Below are positions 17,220 through 27,350 of a stretch of 64,000 bases of DNA, piece by piece (the stretch's first letter is position 1; the number at the start of each line of letters is the position of its first letter). A program made the position numbers and the translations under genes. The notes beneath the pieces were generated by a model that was given only the letters and a program-made list of their open reading frames with translations, was not told where the DNA came from and ran no database searches. The stretch is from Sedimentisphaera salicampi (GTDB taxonomy: Bacteria; Planctomycetota; Phycisphaerae; Sedimentisphaerales; Sedimentisphaeraceae): the NCBI RefSeq assembly GCF_002117005.1, contig NZ_CP021023.1, forward strand, positions 248,001-312,000, given 5' to 3'.

Positions 17220-18965
17220 ATGAAAAATAAACTCAGCAAGATAGAGAAAAAATGGCAGGTCAAAGACGTTGACAAAGAGAAGATAAAAGATGTTTGCTCC
17301 CAGCTCGGTGTAACTCCTGCAGTCGCTCAGGTGCTTATAAACCGAAATATTACGGAGATGGAGGAAGCAAAGAAGTTTCTCAAGCCATCCCTGAAAGATT
17401 TAATCCTTCCCGAACGCTTTACGCAGATGGAAGAAGCGGTAGAGAAGATTGTTGAAACGATAAAGGAAGGTAAAAAGGTCTTTGTTTACGGAGATTATGA
17501 TGTTGACGGGATCACAGCTACATCAATTTTATGCCGCTTCTTTGATGCTGTTGGGGCTAAATACAACTTTTATATTCCCCACAGGATCGAAGAGGGCTAC
17601 GGGCTTAATACAGCAGCATTAGACGAAATCGCCCAAAGCGGCGCTGCACTGCTAATAACTGTTGACTGCGGCGTTTGCAGCAGCAAAGAGGTGGATTATG
17701 CCGTCCAGCTGGGCATGGATGTGGTAATAACAGACCACCACGTTCCTGAAGAGAAGCTCCCCGAGGCTGCTTCCGCTGTAATACACCCTATGCTTGATGA
17801 CTATCCCAGTCCCAAATCCTGCGGGGCGATGGTGGCGATGAAGCTTGCATGGGCGCTTTGCGAGGAATATCGAGGCAGCGGCCTGTCAGACAAGCAGTGC
17901 AGAGATCTCTTGCTAATCTCCACAGATTTCGCCTCTCTGGGCACTGTGGCAGACGTGATGCCTCTCACGGGCGAGAACAGATCGCTAATCAGCTACGGCC
18001 TTAATTCTCTGCGTCTCTCGAGCCTTCCCGGGATTAGGGCGTTGATGAACGCTGCCGGCTTGAGCGGCAAATCGCTGGACACCTTTGACCTGAGTTTTAG
18101 GATTTCGCCCATGCTTAATGCCGCAGGGAGGATGGGGCATGCCAGGCTCGCTGTGGAACTGCTTACAACAGATAACGATATCAGGGCGCTGAGGATAGCG
18201 GAGTATCTCAAGGAGCAGAACAATCAACGCAAAAAGATTGAAAAGAGAATCTTAAAGGAAGCATCCCACCTCATCTCTGCCACAGGACTCGACCATCCAG
18301 ACAGGCGAAGCATTATCATCGCAGGGGAAGAATGGCATCTTGGGATTGTAGGGATTGTTGCCTCAAGGATTATAGAGAAGTTTTACAAGCCAACTATACT
18401 GCTCAATTCAGATGGGAAATTATCAACCGGCTCAGCCCGCACAATAGAAGGTTTCAACATACTGAATGCCATAAATGCCTGCTCAGATCATCTTGTGAAA
18501 TTTGGCGGTCATTCCGAGGCAGCGGGCATAACAATCGAAACAGAAAATCTCCCGCGATTTGTGGAAGATTTTGAAGAGTATGCCAAAGAGAACGTTTCTG
18601 ATGATATCCTAGTACAAAAGCTTGAAATTGAAGGCTGGTTCGGCATTAAGAACTTCAGCCCCAAAACTTTTCAGCAGCTCGAGAAGATTGCCCCTTTCGG
18701 CAAGGGCAATCCCAGACCGTTATTTGCAGCAAGGGGGATTAGGCTCGAGGGGAGCCCGCAGAAAATAGGGGCAGCAAAAGAGCACCTTCGCTTTGTGATA
18801 AGGGATGCGGGAGGCAGAATGCCCTGTGTTGCTTTTAAGATGGCTTCATATTACAATAAACTTCTCGAAAGCGATTATTTTTCTGTTGCATTCGAGCCGA
18901 TTTTTAACGAGTACAATGGTGAAAAGAGACCTCAGTTTGTTATTCGGGATTTCAAATTTGATTGA
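17220..18965 (+). CDS. recJ: Single-stranded-DNA-specific exonuclease RecJ
   Basis: The ATG at 17220 gives 581 residues, near the usual RecJ length of about 570. RecJ degrades single-stranded DNA 5' to 3' in RecF-pathway recombination and mismatch repair. DHH-phosphoesterase motifs are intact: VYGDYDVDGITATSI, LLITVDCGV, VVITDHHVPEEKLP, and the DHHA1 motif FGGHSEAAGITI; an OB-like domain ends the protein (FSPKTFQQLEKIAPFGKGNP). The ribosome site is poor. The following HAD gene overlaps the 3' end by 50 bp, suggesting coupled translation. Confidence 0.95.
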   Translation: MKNKLSKIEKKWQVKDVDKEKIKDVCSQLGVTPAVAQVLINRNITEMEEAKKFLKPSLKDLILPERFTQMEEAVEKIVETIKEGKKVFVYGDYDVDGITATSILCRFFDAVGAKYNFYIPHRIEEGYGLNTAALDEIAQSGAALLITVDCGVCSSKEVDYAVQLGMDVVITDHHVPEEKLPEAASAVIHPMLDDYPSPKSCGAMVAMKLAWALCEEYRGSGLSDKQCRDLLLISTDFASLGTVADVMPLTGENRSLISYGLNSLRLSSLPGIRALMNAAGLSGKSLDTFDLSFRISPMLNAAGRMGHARLAVELLTTDNDIRALRIAEYLKEQNNQRKKIEKRILKEASHLISATGLDHPDRRSIIIAGEEWHLGIVGIVASRIIEKFYKPTILLNSDGKLSTGSARTIEGFNILNAINACSDHLVKFGGHSEAAGITIETENLPRFVEDFEEYAKENVSDDILVQKLEIEGWFGIKNFSPKTFQQLEKIAPFGKGNPRPLFAARGIRLEGSPQKIGAAKEHLRFVIRDAGGRMPCVAFKMASYYNKLLESDYFSVAFEPIFNEYNGEKRPQFVIRDFKFD

Positions 18966-19647
18966 TAAACACAAAATTCGATGCCCAGTTTTTGACCTTG
19001 ATGACACTCTCTATCCCGAGAGGGACTACTGTCTCTCCGGCTTCAAGTCGCTTGGAATTGAGTTTTCGCAGGTGTTCGGAGTCTCGCCTGATGTCCTTAC
19101 GGAAAAGCTTACAGAAAGCTTTAACCTCGCCGGCGACGGGAAAGTTTTCAACAGAGCACTTGATAGCCTCGGAGCGGTTTATTCCAGAGAGCTTATTATG
19201 GAGATGGTGGAAAAATACAGATCTCACAGCCCTGATATCACTCTCCCTGAAAGCGTATGGAATCTGCTCGAAAGGCTTCGGAGCAGATACACGCTCGCCC
19301 TTATCACAGACGGCTTCCTTCCTGCACAGGAGCTCAAAATTGAGGCCTTGGGCATTAAAGGCTTTTTTGATTATATAATCTGCACAGAGAAGCTCGGCAG
19401 GGACTTCTGGAAACCTGCACCGAAGGCGTTCAATATGATTTTGGAAAAGGGCGGTTTTGCCCCTGATGAGTGCGTTTACATTGCTGATAATCCTGAAAAA
19501 GATTTCAAGGCCCCGAACCATCTTGGATGGCGTACGATAATGATAAAGGCTCCCAAGAATATGAACACAGATGCCTCTTTGTCCGCAGAGTATTTGCCCG
19601 AAACTATAATCGATTCATTTGAAGACCTTGGAAAAATTCTCTTATGA
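18916..19647 (+). CDS. HAD-superfamily hydrolase
   Basis: The frame is open from 18805, inside recJ, but family similarity starts only after the ATG at 18916, giving 243 residues. Motif I (VFDLDDTLYPERDYC), motif II (LITDGF), the motif III lysine (GRDFWKPAPKAF) and motif IV (VYIADNPEKDFKAPN) are all present. This is a soluble HAD phosphatase of the pyrimidine-nucleotidase-like type; the substrate cannot be read. It overlaps the recJ end by 50 bp and the next gene by 4 bp (ATGA). Confidence 0.85.
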   Translation: MVKRDLSLLFGISNLIDKHKIRCPVFDLDDTLYPERDYCLSGFKSLGIEFSQVFGVSPDVLTEKLTESFNLAGDGKVFNRALDSLGAVYSRELIMEMVEKYRSHSPDITLPESVWNLLERLRSRYTLALITDGFLPAQELKIEALGIKGFFDYIICTEKLGRDFWKPAPKAFNMILEKGGFAPDECVYIADNPEKDFKAPNHLGWRTIMIKAPKNMNTDASLSAEYLPETIIDSFEDLGKILL

Positions 19648-21137
19648 GTATGGAAATTGAATATAAAGCAAAATTAGATTCACTGTCGATTTTCCTTGAG
19701 AAACTCAGCAGAAAAGGCGCTGTGCTTGGAAGTTCTGTACTTCAAAGAGATTACTACTTTGACGATAATGACGCGTCGGTTTACTCCCGCGGAGAATCCC
19801 TGAGGCTGAGGAAAGAGAAAGATTTGAACACGGGCAAAGATGACTGCTGGCTGTGCTTCAAGGGCAAACGGGAAGATTCTAAGATCAAAACGAGGAGTGA
19901 AAACGAAACCAGAATCGATAATTTCCCGGAAATGAAACTTATCCTCGAAGGGCTTGGCTATTCAGTATCCCTTGCCTTTGAGAAAAAACGATTCCACTGG
20001 CATTTTCAAAACTGCCTTATATGTATTGATACTTTACCGCATATAGGTGATTTCGTTGAGGTTGAGGGCGAAGATGAAGAGAGCGTAAATGCGGTATGCA
20101 CCGAGCTCGAACTCTCCCTGCCCCCGGAGAAATGCTCCTACGCTGAGGCTGTGGTAAAAAAATGCGAGGAAAAAGGCTTTCATAAGAGGTGCTTTTTCTT
20201 TGAAACTGTTTCGGAAAAAGACGGTAAAAAAGATGCTCCGGACATTTCGCCACTATCCGGAAAAATCGCATTCGTGGTAAACCGCAGCTCAGGGTCAGGG
20301 GAATCCGTAAAGCTTGCAGAACAGGTGTATGAGTATTTCGGCAGGCAGGGGCTCAATACTCACTTCTACGATTCAAAATCCTTCGAAAAGATAAAGGCCT
20401 GCCTTGAGGAGCTTGCAGGCGATGAGAGCTGCTCGCTTATTGTTGTATGCGGAGGCGACGGCACTGTAAGATGCTCTATTGATGCTGTCTGCGGCACGCA
20501 GAAGCCTCTTATGCTCATCCCGGGCGGCACGGAAAACCTTCTATCCAAGGAGCTGGGCTACCAGAGAAGCCTTGAGCATTACAAAAAGATATTAGCAGAG
20601 GGAAGGCTCCGCAACCTTGATGTTGCCAAGGTGAACGGACTTACATTCACCTCAGTTCTCGGTATAGGTTACGATGCGGAAACTGTTGAGATGCTTTCCA
20701 AAACGAGGAAGGGCAACATTACCCATATCGATTATCTCTGGCCTGCGTGGAAGGCCTTTTGGAGCCACGAGATACCGAATATGAAAGTCTCGGCAGACGG
20801 AGAGGACGTTTTTTCCGGCAAAGCAATTCTCTTCATCGGCAACATCTCGCGATACGCAACAGGTATGCGGATTCTAAGTGAAGCCGATTACAACGATGGT
20901 TTACTTGATCTGTGTATTATGCCCTGCGAGAATAAGAACGACCTGCTCAGATATATCGTGATGAGCCTTTTTCAGATGAACAGCTACTGCACAGAAAATA
21001 TCTACAGGCAGTGCCGGAATATCTCAATCACCTCGCTCGGAGGGAGCGTTGTATCGCAGATCGATGGAGACCCCGGACCGAAGCTCCCGCTTGAGATAAA
21101 GGTGCTCCCTTCTGCTGTGAAGGTTCTTACTGCGTAA
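19644..21137 (+). CDS. CYTH domain - diacylglycerol/lipid kinase fusion
   Basis: 497 residues. Residues ~1-180 are a CYTH domain: the signature EIEYKAKL at the start, alternating charged strands (SLRLRKEKD, CFKGKRED, NETRIDNF) and a FVEVEGED strand. These are the tunnel residues that bind triphosphates in CyaB/thiamine-triphosphatase enzymes. Residues ~205-497 are a lipid-kinase catalytic domain of the DagK/sphingosine-kinase family: AFVVNRSSGSG, VVCGGDGTV (GGDGT near 270), IPGGTENLLSKEL and a C-terminal ISITSLGGSVVSQIDGDP. The two domains share one frame with no stop or shift. The substrate is unknown; a phospholipid or polyprenol-type lipid is likely for the kinase half. Confidence 0.85.
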   Translation: MSMEIEYKAKLDSLSIFLEKLSRKGAVLGSSVLQRDYYFDDNDASVYSRGESLRLRKEKDLNTGKDDCWLCFKGKREDSKIKTRSENETRIDNFPEMKLILEGLGYSVSLAFEKKRFHWHFQNCLICIDTLPHIGDFVEVEGEDEESVNAVCTELELSLPPEKCSYAEAVVKKCEEKGFHKRCFFFETVSEKDGKKDAPDISPLSGKIAFVVNRSSGSGESVKLAEQVYEYFGRQGLNTHFYDSKSFEKIKACLEELAGDESCSLIVVCGGDGTVRCSIDAVCGTQKPLMLIPGGTENLLSKELGYQRSLEHYKKILAEGRLRNLDVAKVNGLTFTSVLGIGYDAETVEMLSKTRKGNITHIDYLWPAWKAFWSHEIPNMKVSADGEDVFSGKAILFIGNISRYATGMRILSEADYNDGLLDLCIMPCENKNDLLRYIVMSLFQMNSYCTENIYRQCRNISITSLGGSVVSQIDGDPGPKLPLEIKVLPSAVKVLTA

Positions 21138-21171
21138 AAGCAGCCGCACATCACTGAATCAGCTAACCGCT

Positions 21172-22596
21172 TTACGCATATTGTTTGGCGTAGGGATCTC
21201 TGGTTTTCTCAAGCCAGTTTTGAAGCTCTTTGTGCATAATTTCAGCCACATCTTTCTTCTGGTATGCTATATTTTGCATTTGATAGGGATCCCTCTTTCG
21301 ATCAAAGAGCCTTATCTGTTTCTTCCCTTTTCTCAGCTTCACTTCATAGGTGTATCTGTCGCTGCGAACGCCCCGAGCGCCGATTTCCTCGCTTCCGGGC
21401 GAAATGAAAAAGCTCGTATTAGGCCTTTCAAATTCCTTGCCTTCAAACACCTTAGAGAAATCCGTTCCTTCTGCCTGCTTGGGAATATGCTTTTCTAATC
21501 CCATAAGCCCAAGCAGGGTGGGCATCGTATCGGGCACATTTATGTGCAGGCCGTCTTTGCCGGGCATTATCTTATCCGGCCAGCGAACCATAAGAGGTAT
21601 TCTGAAGGATTCCTCGTATATAACGCCTTTGCCCTTGCGGTTGTGGCTGCCCATCATCTCACCGTGGTCGGCAGTGAAAACTACGATTGTATTTTCTTTC
21701 TCGCCGGATTTCTCCAGAGCGTCCATAATCATCCCGAACGCGTCATCCACTCCTGCAACCTGAGCGAAATAATCCTTAGCAATCCTGCCTGCAAGTTTCC
21801 TGTCCGCATTTGGCCTGTTGATAAGCTTATCGAGACTCTTATCTTTGAATAGCTTTTTGTATTTATCAGGTACGAGGTGATAAGGCGGATGAGGCGGATT
21901 CATAGCAGCAAACAATGCAAAGGGTTTGCCGGAGTCTCTCATCTTTCCGTCTTCGTTCTTTATATATTTCTCTGCAGTTTCAGCCTCATGTATGGGGGAA
22001 TACTGATCGAAGAACGCCTTATCGTCCTCTCCCGCATCTTTAATCCAGTAGTGCGGGTTCATATGGCGGTCCTTGCAGTTGTAGGCGTGCCAGTAGTCTA
22101 TGCTGTGTCTACGCTTTGGGGGCACGTAGCAGTCCCACTGAGCCTTCTTCCAGTGATCTGCAACCGGCACTCCCCGCGGAGTGTCCAGATGCCATTTGCC
22201 CAGATACCCAATTTGGTAGTCAGCGTTCGATAAAGCATCGGTAAAAGTTACTTCATCATTCCGCAGATAGATATCAGGTTGCGAGGAATTGCAATTTGTG
22301 GTTATGCCGGTGGTATAAGGCCATTTGCCTGTCATAAGCATGCCGCGATAAGGGCTGCAAAGCGGCCTGTTGCTTACTGCATTATAAAAATTCAGCGATT
22401 CTCTGGCGAATTTGTTTAAGTTCGGCGTGATTGTAGGATCTTCACCGGTAAAGCCGAGAGCCTGCACCCTGAACTGGTCTGGAAAGATGAAAAGCAGGTT
22501 TGGTTTCTTTTTCGCCGTTCTCGCCAGCAAACCCTTCCCTGCTGCACCGCTGATTACAGCAGCCGCGCTTGATTTGAGAAAATCTCTTCTTTGCAT
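21172..22596 (-). CDS. Tat-exported sulfatase
   Basis: 474 residues. The N-terminus MQRRDFLKSSAAAVISG is a twin-arginine signal. Sulfatase motifs: FPDQFRVQALG metal region, the active-site CSPYRGMLMTG with Cys80 as the formylglycine precursor, GKWHLDTP, and TADHGEMMGSHN. Such enzymes remove sulfate esters from polysaccharides such as algal or mat glycans. It is cysteine-type and therefore needs a formylglycine-generating enzyme, which is not in the window. It stands 111 bp downstream of the Opp ATPases on the same strand; a link with them is not evident. Confidence 0.93.
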   Translation of the reverse strand: MQRRDFLKSSAAAVISGAAGKGLLARTAKKKPNLLFIFPDQFRVQALGFTGEDPTITPNLNKFARESLNFYNAVSNRPLCSPYRGMLMTGKWPYTTGITTNCNSSQPDIYLRNDEVTFTDALSNADYQIGYLGKWHLDTPRGVPVADHWKKAQWDCYVPPKRRHSIDYWHAYNCKDRHMNPHYWIKDAGEDDKAFFDQYSPIHEAETAEKYIKNEDGKMRDSGKPFALFAAMNPPHPPYHLVPDKYKKLFKDKSLDKLINRPNADRKLAGRIAKDYFAQVAGVDDAFGMIMDALEKSGEKENTIVVFTADHGEMMGSHNRKGKGVIYEESFRIPLMVRWPDKIMPGKDGLHINVPDTMPTLLGLMGLEKHIPKQAEGTDFSKVFEGKEFERPNTSFFISPGSEEIGARGVRSDRYTYEVKLRKGKKQIRLFDRKRDPYQMQNIAYQKKDVAEIMHKELQNWLEKTRDPYAKQYA

Positions 22597-22707
22597 TCTA
22601 AGCCTCTCAATACTGAATTACTTAATGTTTCTGTAATAGTATGTTGTGATGGAATGATTTTTTCCAAAAAATGATTTAATTTTTTCTTGTTTTCAGATTT
22701 GAGGGGT

Positions 22708-23682
22708 TCAGGCAAATTTCCAGCAGGCTACCTTGTGTTCCCTTGCGAAGCTTGATTCAGTTAGCTTCTGAACTTCTTCAGCGCATCTCTGCTCTGCATA
22801 CCGGCACCTCGGATGGAAAGGGCAGCCGCTTGGCGGATTGATTGGGCTTGGAACCTCGCCTTCCAGCACTATTCTTTTCAGTCCGGAAGATGGTTCAGGA
22901 CGCGGTATTGCGCTCATTAGAGCCTTTGTGTATGGGTGGATGGGGTTTTTGTAAAGTTCGTCAGCTTTTGATATTTCAACAATCCGCCCTAAATACATAA
23001 CCGCAACGATATCGCTAATATGCTCCACGACAGCCAAATCGTGGGCGATAAAAAGGTATGTTAGGCCGAATTCATCCTGCAAGTCCATAAGCAGATTTAT
23101 TATCTGAGACTGAAGAGATACATCAAGCGCGCTTACCGCCTCATCGCAGACAATGAAGTTTGGATTGAGGGCAAGAGCTCTTGCAATGCCGATCCTCTGC
23201 CGCTGCCCGCCTGAGAATTCGTGGGGGTATCTGTTGATAAAATCCGGCGAAAGCCCTGTGCGGGAGAGCAGATCAGCCACTAACTCACGGCGTTTTTCGC
23301 CCTTGGCTATTTTATGAACGCTGAGCGCCTCGCCAACGATTTTGCCCACTGTCATTCTTGGATTGAGTGAGCCGTAGGGGTCTTGGAAGATGATCTGCAT
23401 ATCTCTTCTGAGTTCGGTTAGTTCTTTTTTTCCTGCATCCAAAACGTTTCTGTCTTTGTAGAACACTTTACCTGAACTGCTTGTTACAAGCCGAAGCATA
23501 GTGCGCCCTATGGTTGTTTTTCCGCATCCGCTTTCGCCTACCAGCCCGAGGGTTTTGCCCTGAGGAATCTCAAAGCTCACCCCGTCAACCGCCTTCACAT
23601 AGCCTGTAATCTTAGAGAAAAGGCCTTTTCGCACTGGGAAATGGGTTTTCAAGTTTTCAACTTTTATCAGCTTCTCACTCAT
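22708..23682 (-). CDS. Oligopeptide/dipeptide ABC transporter ATPase (OppF/DppF type)
   Basis: The ATG at 23682 (324 residues, [15 protein letters not shown]) is the expected family start; the longer frame from 23742 only covers the end of the upstream gene. Walker [16 protein letters not shown], signature [14 protein letters not shown], Walker [13 protein letters not shown] and the C-terminal oligopeptide-transporter segment [16 protein letters not shown] are all present. It overlaps the OppD-like stop by 8 bp (ATGAGTGA), so translation is coupled. Permease and binding-protein genes are not in this window. Confidence 0.93.
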   Translation of the reverse strand: MSEKLIKVENLKTHFPVRKGLFSKITGYVKAVDGVSFEIPQGKTLGLVGESGCGKTTIGRTMLRLVTSSSGKVFYKDRNVLDAGKKELTELRRDMQIIFQDPYGSLNPRMTVGKIVGEALSVHKIAKGEKRRELVADLLSRTGLSPDFINRYPHEFSGGQRQRIGIARALALNPNFIVCDEAVSALDVSLQSQIINLLMDLQDEFGLTYLFIAHDLAVVEHISDIVAVMYLGRIVEISKADELYKNPIHPYTKALMSAIPRPEPSSGLKRIVLEGEVPSPINPPSGCPFHPRCRYAEQRCAEEVQKLTESSFAREHKVACWKFA

Positions 23683-24664
23683 CTTGCCACTTCCAGCACG
23701 AAACAAATCTATTATTGCCGGCAGGCTCAAGCTGCGGCTCATTCTCTATGCACTGCGGATCTGAATGCCCCAGCGGGCATCTCGGGTGAAATTTGCATCC
23801 CGAAGGAAATTCCAGAGGATCCGGAACAGTTCCTTTTATCGTATCCAGCCTTCCCCTTTTTTCCCCAAGCTTCGGCAAAGACTGCATCAGCCCCTTGGTA
23901 TAAGGGTGTTTGGGGGTATCGAAAATATCCTTCACGCCCGCCTTCTCAACCATCTTTGATGCATACATAACTGCAACCCTGTCTGCATTCTCTGCAACCA
24001 CGCCGAGATCGTGAGTTATCAGCAGTATGCTCATACTTGTTTCCCTTTGAATCCTCTTGAGAAGCTCAAGTATCTGTGCCTGCACTGTTACATCAAGCGC
24101 TGTTGTAGGTTCATCCGCTATAAGGAGAGAGGGGCTGCAGCTCAAAGCCATCGCAATCATTACTCTCTGCCTCATCCCGCCTGAGAGTTGATGGGGATAC
24201 TCATCCAGCCTTGCAAGGGGATCGGGAATGCCGACAAGACCGAGCATTTCCGCTGCTCGCTTTTCTGCCTCTTCCAGATCTATCTTTTCATGGGCGAGTA
24301 TGGTTTCGATTATCTGATCTCCGATAGTATAAACCGGATTGAGGCTTGTCATAGGCTCCTGAAATATCATTGCTATCTCGCTGCCGCGAAGAGTTCTGAG
24401 CTGTTTTTCTTCAAGATTGAGAAGGTTCTGTCCCTTATACAATATTTCTCCCTGCTTTATTTTAGCAGGAGGATCGGGAAGAAGCCCCAAAACCGAAAGA
24501 GAGCTCACACTTTTCCCGCAGCCGCTCTCGCCTACAAGAGCCACTGTCTCGCCTTCATTTATATCCAGCGAAAGGCCTGAAACGGCCTTAACCTCGCCTT
24601 CATCGGTGTAAAAGCTTACGTAAAGGTCATCTATTTTCAGAACCTGTTTGCTCATTCTCGCCAT
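23675..24664 (-). CDS. Oligopeptide/dipeptide ABC transporter ATPase (OppD/DppD type)
   Basis: 329 residues (or 326 from the in-frame ATG at 24655, [10 protein letters not shown]). Walker [15 protein letters not shown], signature [15 protein letters not shown], Walker [13 protein letters not shown], and the C-terminal [10 protein letters not shown] region typical of OppD/DppD. It works as a heterodimer with the OppF-like ATPase to power peptide import. Its start lies inside the 3' end of the TPR-like gene (38-bp overlap), so it belongs to the scpB-exbD operon despite no obvious functional link. Confidence 0.93.
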   Translation of the reverse strand: MARMSKQVLKIDDLYVSFYTDEGEVKAVSGLSLDINEGETVALVGESGCGKSVSSLSVLGLLPDPPAKIKQGEILYKGQNLLNLEEKQLRTLRGSEIAMIFQEPMTSLNPVYTIGDQIIETILAHEKIDLEEAEKRAAEMLGLVGIPDPLARLDEYPHQLSGGMRQRVMIAMALSCSPSLLIADEPTTALDVTVQAQILELLKRIQRETSMSILLITHDLGVVAENADRVAVMYASKMVEKAGVKDIFDTPKHPYTKGLMQSLPKLGEKRGRLDTIKGTVPDPLEFPSGCKFHPRCPLGHSDPQCIENEPQLEPAGNNRFVSCWKWQDE

Positions 24665-26840
24665 TCTCTTCAGCTGGTGCTTGGGAATCTGTTTCTGGAG
24701 CCTGTGTGGAGCGCTGTTTCTGTCTTTCTATTTCGGCCTGCTTCTGCGCCTCTTTAACGTAATCGGGCTTGAGCTCTTTGAGCTTAGCTTGCCAAAACTC
24801 ATTTTTCCATTTAGGGTCGGATTCGAGAACATCAAAAGAATGTATCTTGTCCTCGCTGCTGAGTTCCGTGCTGGATAGGCCGCATTTTATCTGGTAATAC
24901 TTCGCCCGCGCCCATCTCCACGGGTCAAATTCGCCCTGTGAGGCGATGGATCTGGCTATTTTGCCCCAAATCGCCGCTGCTTCTACAAACTCAGTTTTGT
25001 TCATAAGCTGCCTTGCCAGAACTCGGTTGTAATTCAAACCGTTGGTAACCTGTTCGGAGTAATCCTCCATTGTCAGATCGCCTCTGCTGCTGGATATAGC
25101 AATAGCCTCCTGATAGGTAAGCTGAATGCGGTCGGGCATACCCTTAGTATATTTGCGTCTGATGAATCTTGCTATCTCTGATATATATCTCTCTGCTGTA
25201 TCTCTGGATTCTGCGTTGGCGAAGTTTGTTTCGGCCTTGGCCATATATTTTTGAAGCACATAGCTGTAACACTCTTTCGTTGGGTTTATATCGTAAGAAA
25301 GCTGCTCGTAAAGCAGTTCTGCTGCCTGATTTAATTTGCCCGATTCTGCCAATGAACGCGAGTACAAATCTATAACATCCGCATAAAAATAAGGGTCGTC
25401 ATCTCTTTCGAGCATCTCGTAGATCTCTCGAATCTCTTTGAGAACAGTTTCGCCGTTTTCAAATTTGTAAACTAAGATTTCAAAGCGTGCCTGAGTTTTA
25501 TATTTGCCGCCTGATTCAAAAGTCTTTTTGAATGTAGCAAGCGATTCTTCTGGCCTTCTCTCTTTGAGCTGCACTGCATAAAGAAAAGATATTTCTTCAT
25601 CTGCATCTTCCCCCGCAAGCTCTTTGTACTTATCGAATATCTCAATAACACGTTCCTTCTCAGCCTCACTGCCTGTTTTCAGGGTTTCATAGCCTGCCGC
25701 TGCGGCGGTAGTATAGATATTCAAATCCGTAACCGCTGGATACATCTTTTCAAAATTATCTTTCAGTTTAATTGCTTTAGAGGCATAATCGAAGGCCTTT
25801 TTATCGTTTTGGCCTATCAGCTTTGTAGCCGCTGCGTAGTTTATCACCTTGCTCTGATAGGATACATCCGCCGCTGAGGCGATAATGAACGAGTCAAAGT
25901 TTTTGGATTTATTTAGTAGAGCGGAATATATAATCAGCTCCCTCTCCACTGGGCTCATTGAGTTTACCTGCTCAAGGAGCTCGCCTTCTTCAAGCATCCT
26001 TTTTGCTTTCTTGAAGGCAATTCTTGAAATCCTTTCGGTCAGCCCTTGCCATTTCTTTAAAAGTTCAAGCAGAAGGCTTCCCTCGCCCACTTCCAGCTCA
26101 AGAAAGGCAAACTGTATGGAAAGGTCCGGATAGTTCCAGATTCCCTTGTCCCTGTATCGGCTGATAATACGCTGAAGCTCATCGTTCCCGAAAGGACGCA
26201 GGATCCTGAGCCTGTAGATTTCTGCTTCGAAATGTTCCAGAGAGTTACGCTCGGTGTTTACAAATGTCTGCTCTAAATCGTTGAATATTCTGTTCTCAAA
26301 GGCCTCCCCTTCGCCTGCCTTGAGATATCTGGCCTTCACTTTGAGCAGGAATAGCTTGGAAAGAGGCACACTGTCCTGAATTTCGTTTATCTCTTCAATA
26401 ACCTTGTCCGCAGCCGCCTGCTGCGCATTGCCGCTGAGGCTCAGGGCTTGCAGGTATTTGGCATCCTGCAGCATAAATTTTAATTGATTGGTGAGGTTAT
26501 TGCTTCTCCTCCAGAGCTGGTTTTTGCCGTACTTCAAGTCCCATGTTCTGTGATGGTATTTTTCGATTCTTTTCTGAACAGCCGCGTGGTTTTCCTGCAC
26601 TTCTTTAAGGCGGGTTAAGGCCTGCGATGTTAAGCTGTAAAGCTTCTTTTGTGATTCGGGATTTGTTATTTCTTCCCTGTAATAGTATTCAATCAGATGA
26701 GGGAAGCAGGCCTCCTGAAGCTTATTGTAGATTTTCATTGCAGCGTTTTCATTGCTGATTATATCGTTCTTCTCAGGAAGGTCCTGCGCAAATGCCGAGA
26801 AACACAGAAGCAGGGCTGTAAGGAGTGTGGTTTTATTCAT
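24627..26840 (-). CDS. Exported TPR-like protein of unknown function
   Basis: 737 residues. A signal peptide (MNKTTLLTALLLCFSAFA, cut before QD) is followed by an all-helical chain with degenerate tetratricopeptide-like repeats (for example YADVIDLYSRSLAESGKLNQAAELLYEQL). The C-terminal ~40 residues are Gln/Glu/Pro/Ser-rich and low in complexity. I do not recognise a named family. It starts one base after the ExbD-like gene, so it may be a periplasmic partner of an ExbB/ExbD-type energy-transducing complex; that is a guess from the operon alone. Confidence 0.75.
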   Translation of the reverse strand: MNKTTLLTALLLCFSAFAQDLPEKNDIISNENAAMKIYNKLQEACFPHLIEYYYREEITNPESQKKLYSLTSQALTRLKEVQENHAAVQKRIEKYHHRTWDLKYGKNQLWRRSNNLTNQLKFMLQDAKYLQALSLSGNAQQAAADKVIEEINEIQDSVPLSKLFLLKVKARYLKAGEGEAFENRIFNDLEQTFVNTERNSLEHFEAEIYRLRILRPFGNDELQRIISRYRDKGIWNYPDLSIQFAFLELEVGEGSLLLELLKKWQGLTERISRIAFKKAKRMLEEGELLEQVNSMSPVERELIIYSALLNKSKNFDSFIIASAADVSYQSKVINYAAATKLIGQNDKKAFDYASKAIKLKDNFEKMYPAVTDLNIYTTAAAAGYETLKTGSEAEKERVIEIFDKYKELAGEDADEEISFLYAVQLKERRPEESLATFKKTFESGGKYKTQARFEILVYKFENGETVLKEIREIYEMLERDDDPYFYADVIDLYSRSLAESGKLNQAAELLYEQLSYDINPTKECYSYVLQKYMAKAETNFANAESRDTAERYISEIARFIRRKYTKGMPDRIQLTYQEAIAISSSRGDLTMEDYSEQVTNGLNYNRVLARQLMNKTEFVEAAAIWGKIARSIASQGEFDPWRWARAKYYQIKCGLSSTELSSEDKIHSFDVLESDPKWKNEFWQAKLKELKPDYVKEAQKQAEIERQKQRSTQAPETDSQAPAEENGENEQTGSENR

Positions 26841-26841
26841 T

Positions 26842-27336
26842 TTAATCCATCAAGAAGGTTATATTCTCAATTCCAAGTCCGTACATAATATTGTAAAATT
26901 TTGCCAGATGATCCCATTTGAGGTCTTCAGAGCATGCAAGTTCCAGTGGATCCTCAACGCTTCTGTTCTGCGTTGTGTAAAAATCGAAGAAATTCGCTGC
27001 TATTTGATCCATAGCCTCGGGGGAAGTGGTTTCGGCCATCACCTCATTCTCGCCGTAACGTATTATCATCCCCTCCTGCTCTGAATCAAGCTCAACAATC
27101 AGCGGATCAATCAGCACTGTACTTGCAGCACCAGCGAGGTTGGTAGTGGGCAGTCCCATAGGCAGCTCGCCCTCTGTAGGCCGGAAACGTGTTGTGGCTA
27201 CAAAGAAAACCAAAAGCAGGAAAACAATATCTGTAAGAGCGGTGATTTGAAACTTCAACCCTGAGGAAGAGCTTTTGATACGTTTTACGATATTTGCACG
27301 TATTGAAAAATATTTTCGCTTTTGTTGGAATGCCAT
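26842..27336 (-). CDS. ExbD/TolR-family biopolymer transport protein
   Basis: 164 residues. One membrane helix near the N-terminus (FQITALTDIVFLLLVFFVATT) carries the family aspartate in the ALTDIVFLL motif that takes part in proton-driven motion. A periplasmic domain follows. ExbD normally works with ExbB, and no ExbB gene is in the window. The protein keeps the helix and the Asp, so it is probably functional. It sits between scpB (14-bp gap) and the TPR-like gene (1-bp gap). Confidence 0.85.
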   Translation of the reverse strand: MAFQQKRKYFSIRANIVKRIKSSSSGLKFQITALTDIVFLLLVFFVATTRFRPTEGELPMGLPTTNLAGAASTVLIDPLIVELDSEQEGMIIRYGENEVMAETTSPEAMDQIAANFFDFYTTQNRSVEDPLELACSEDLKWDHLAKFYNIMYGLGIENITFLMD

Positions 27337-27350
27337 ATCTGTGAATCGCC

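Noticed and set aside
18805-18915. Longer start for the HAD hydrolase inside recJ
   Set aside because: These 37 codons are the recJ sequence read in another frame; similarity to HAD proteins begins only after the ATG at 18916.
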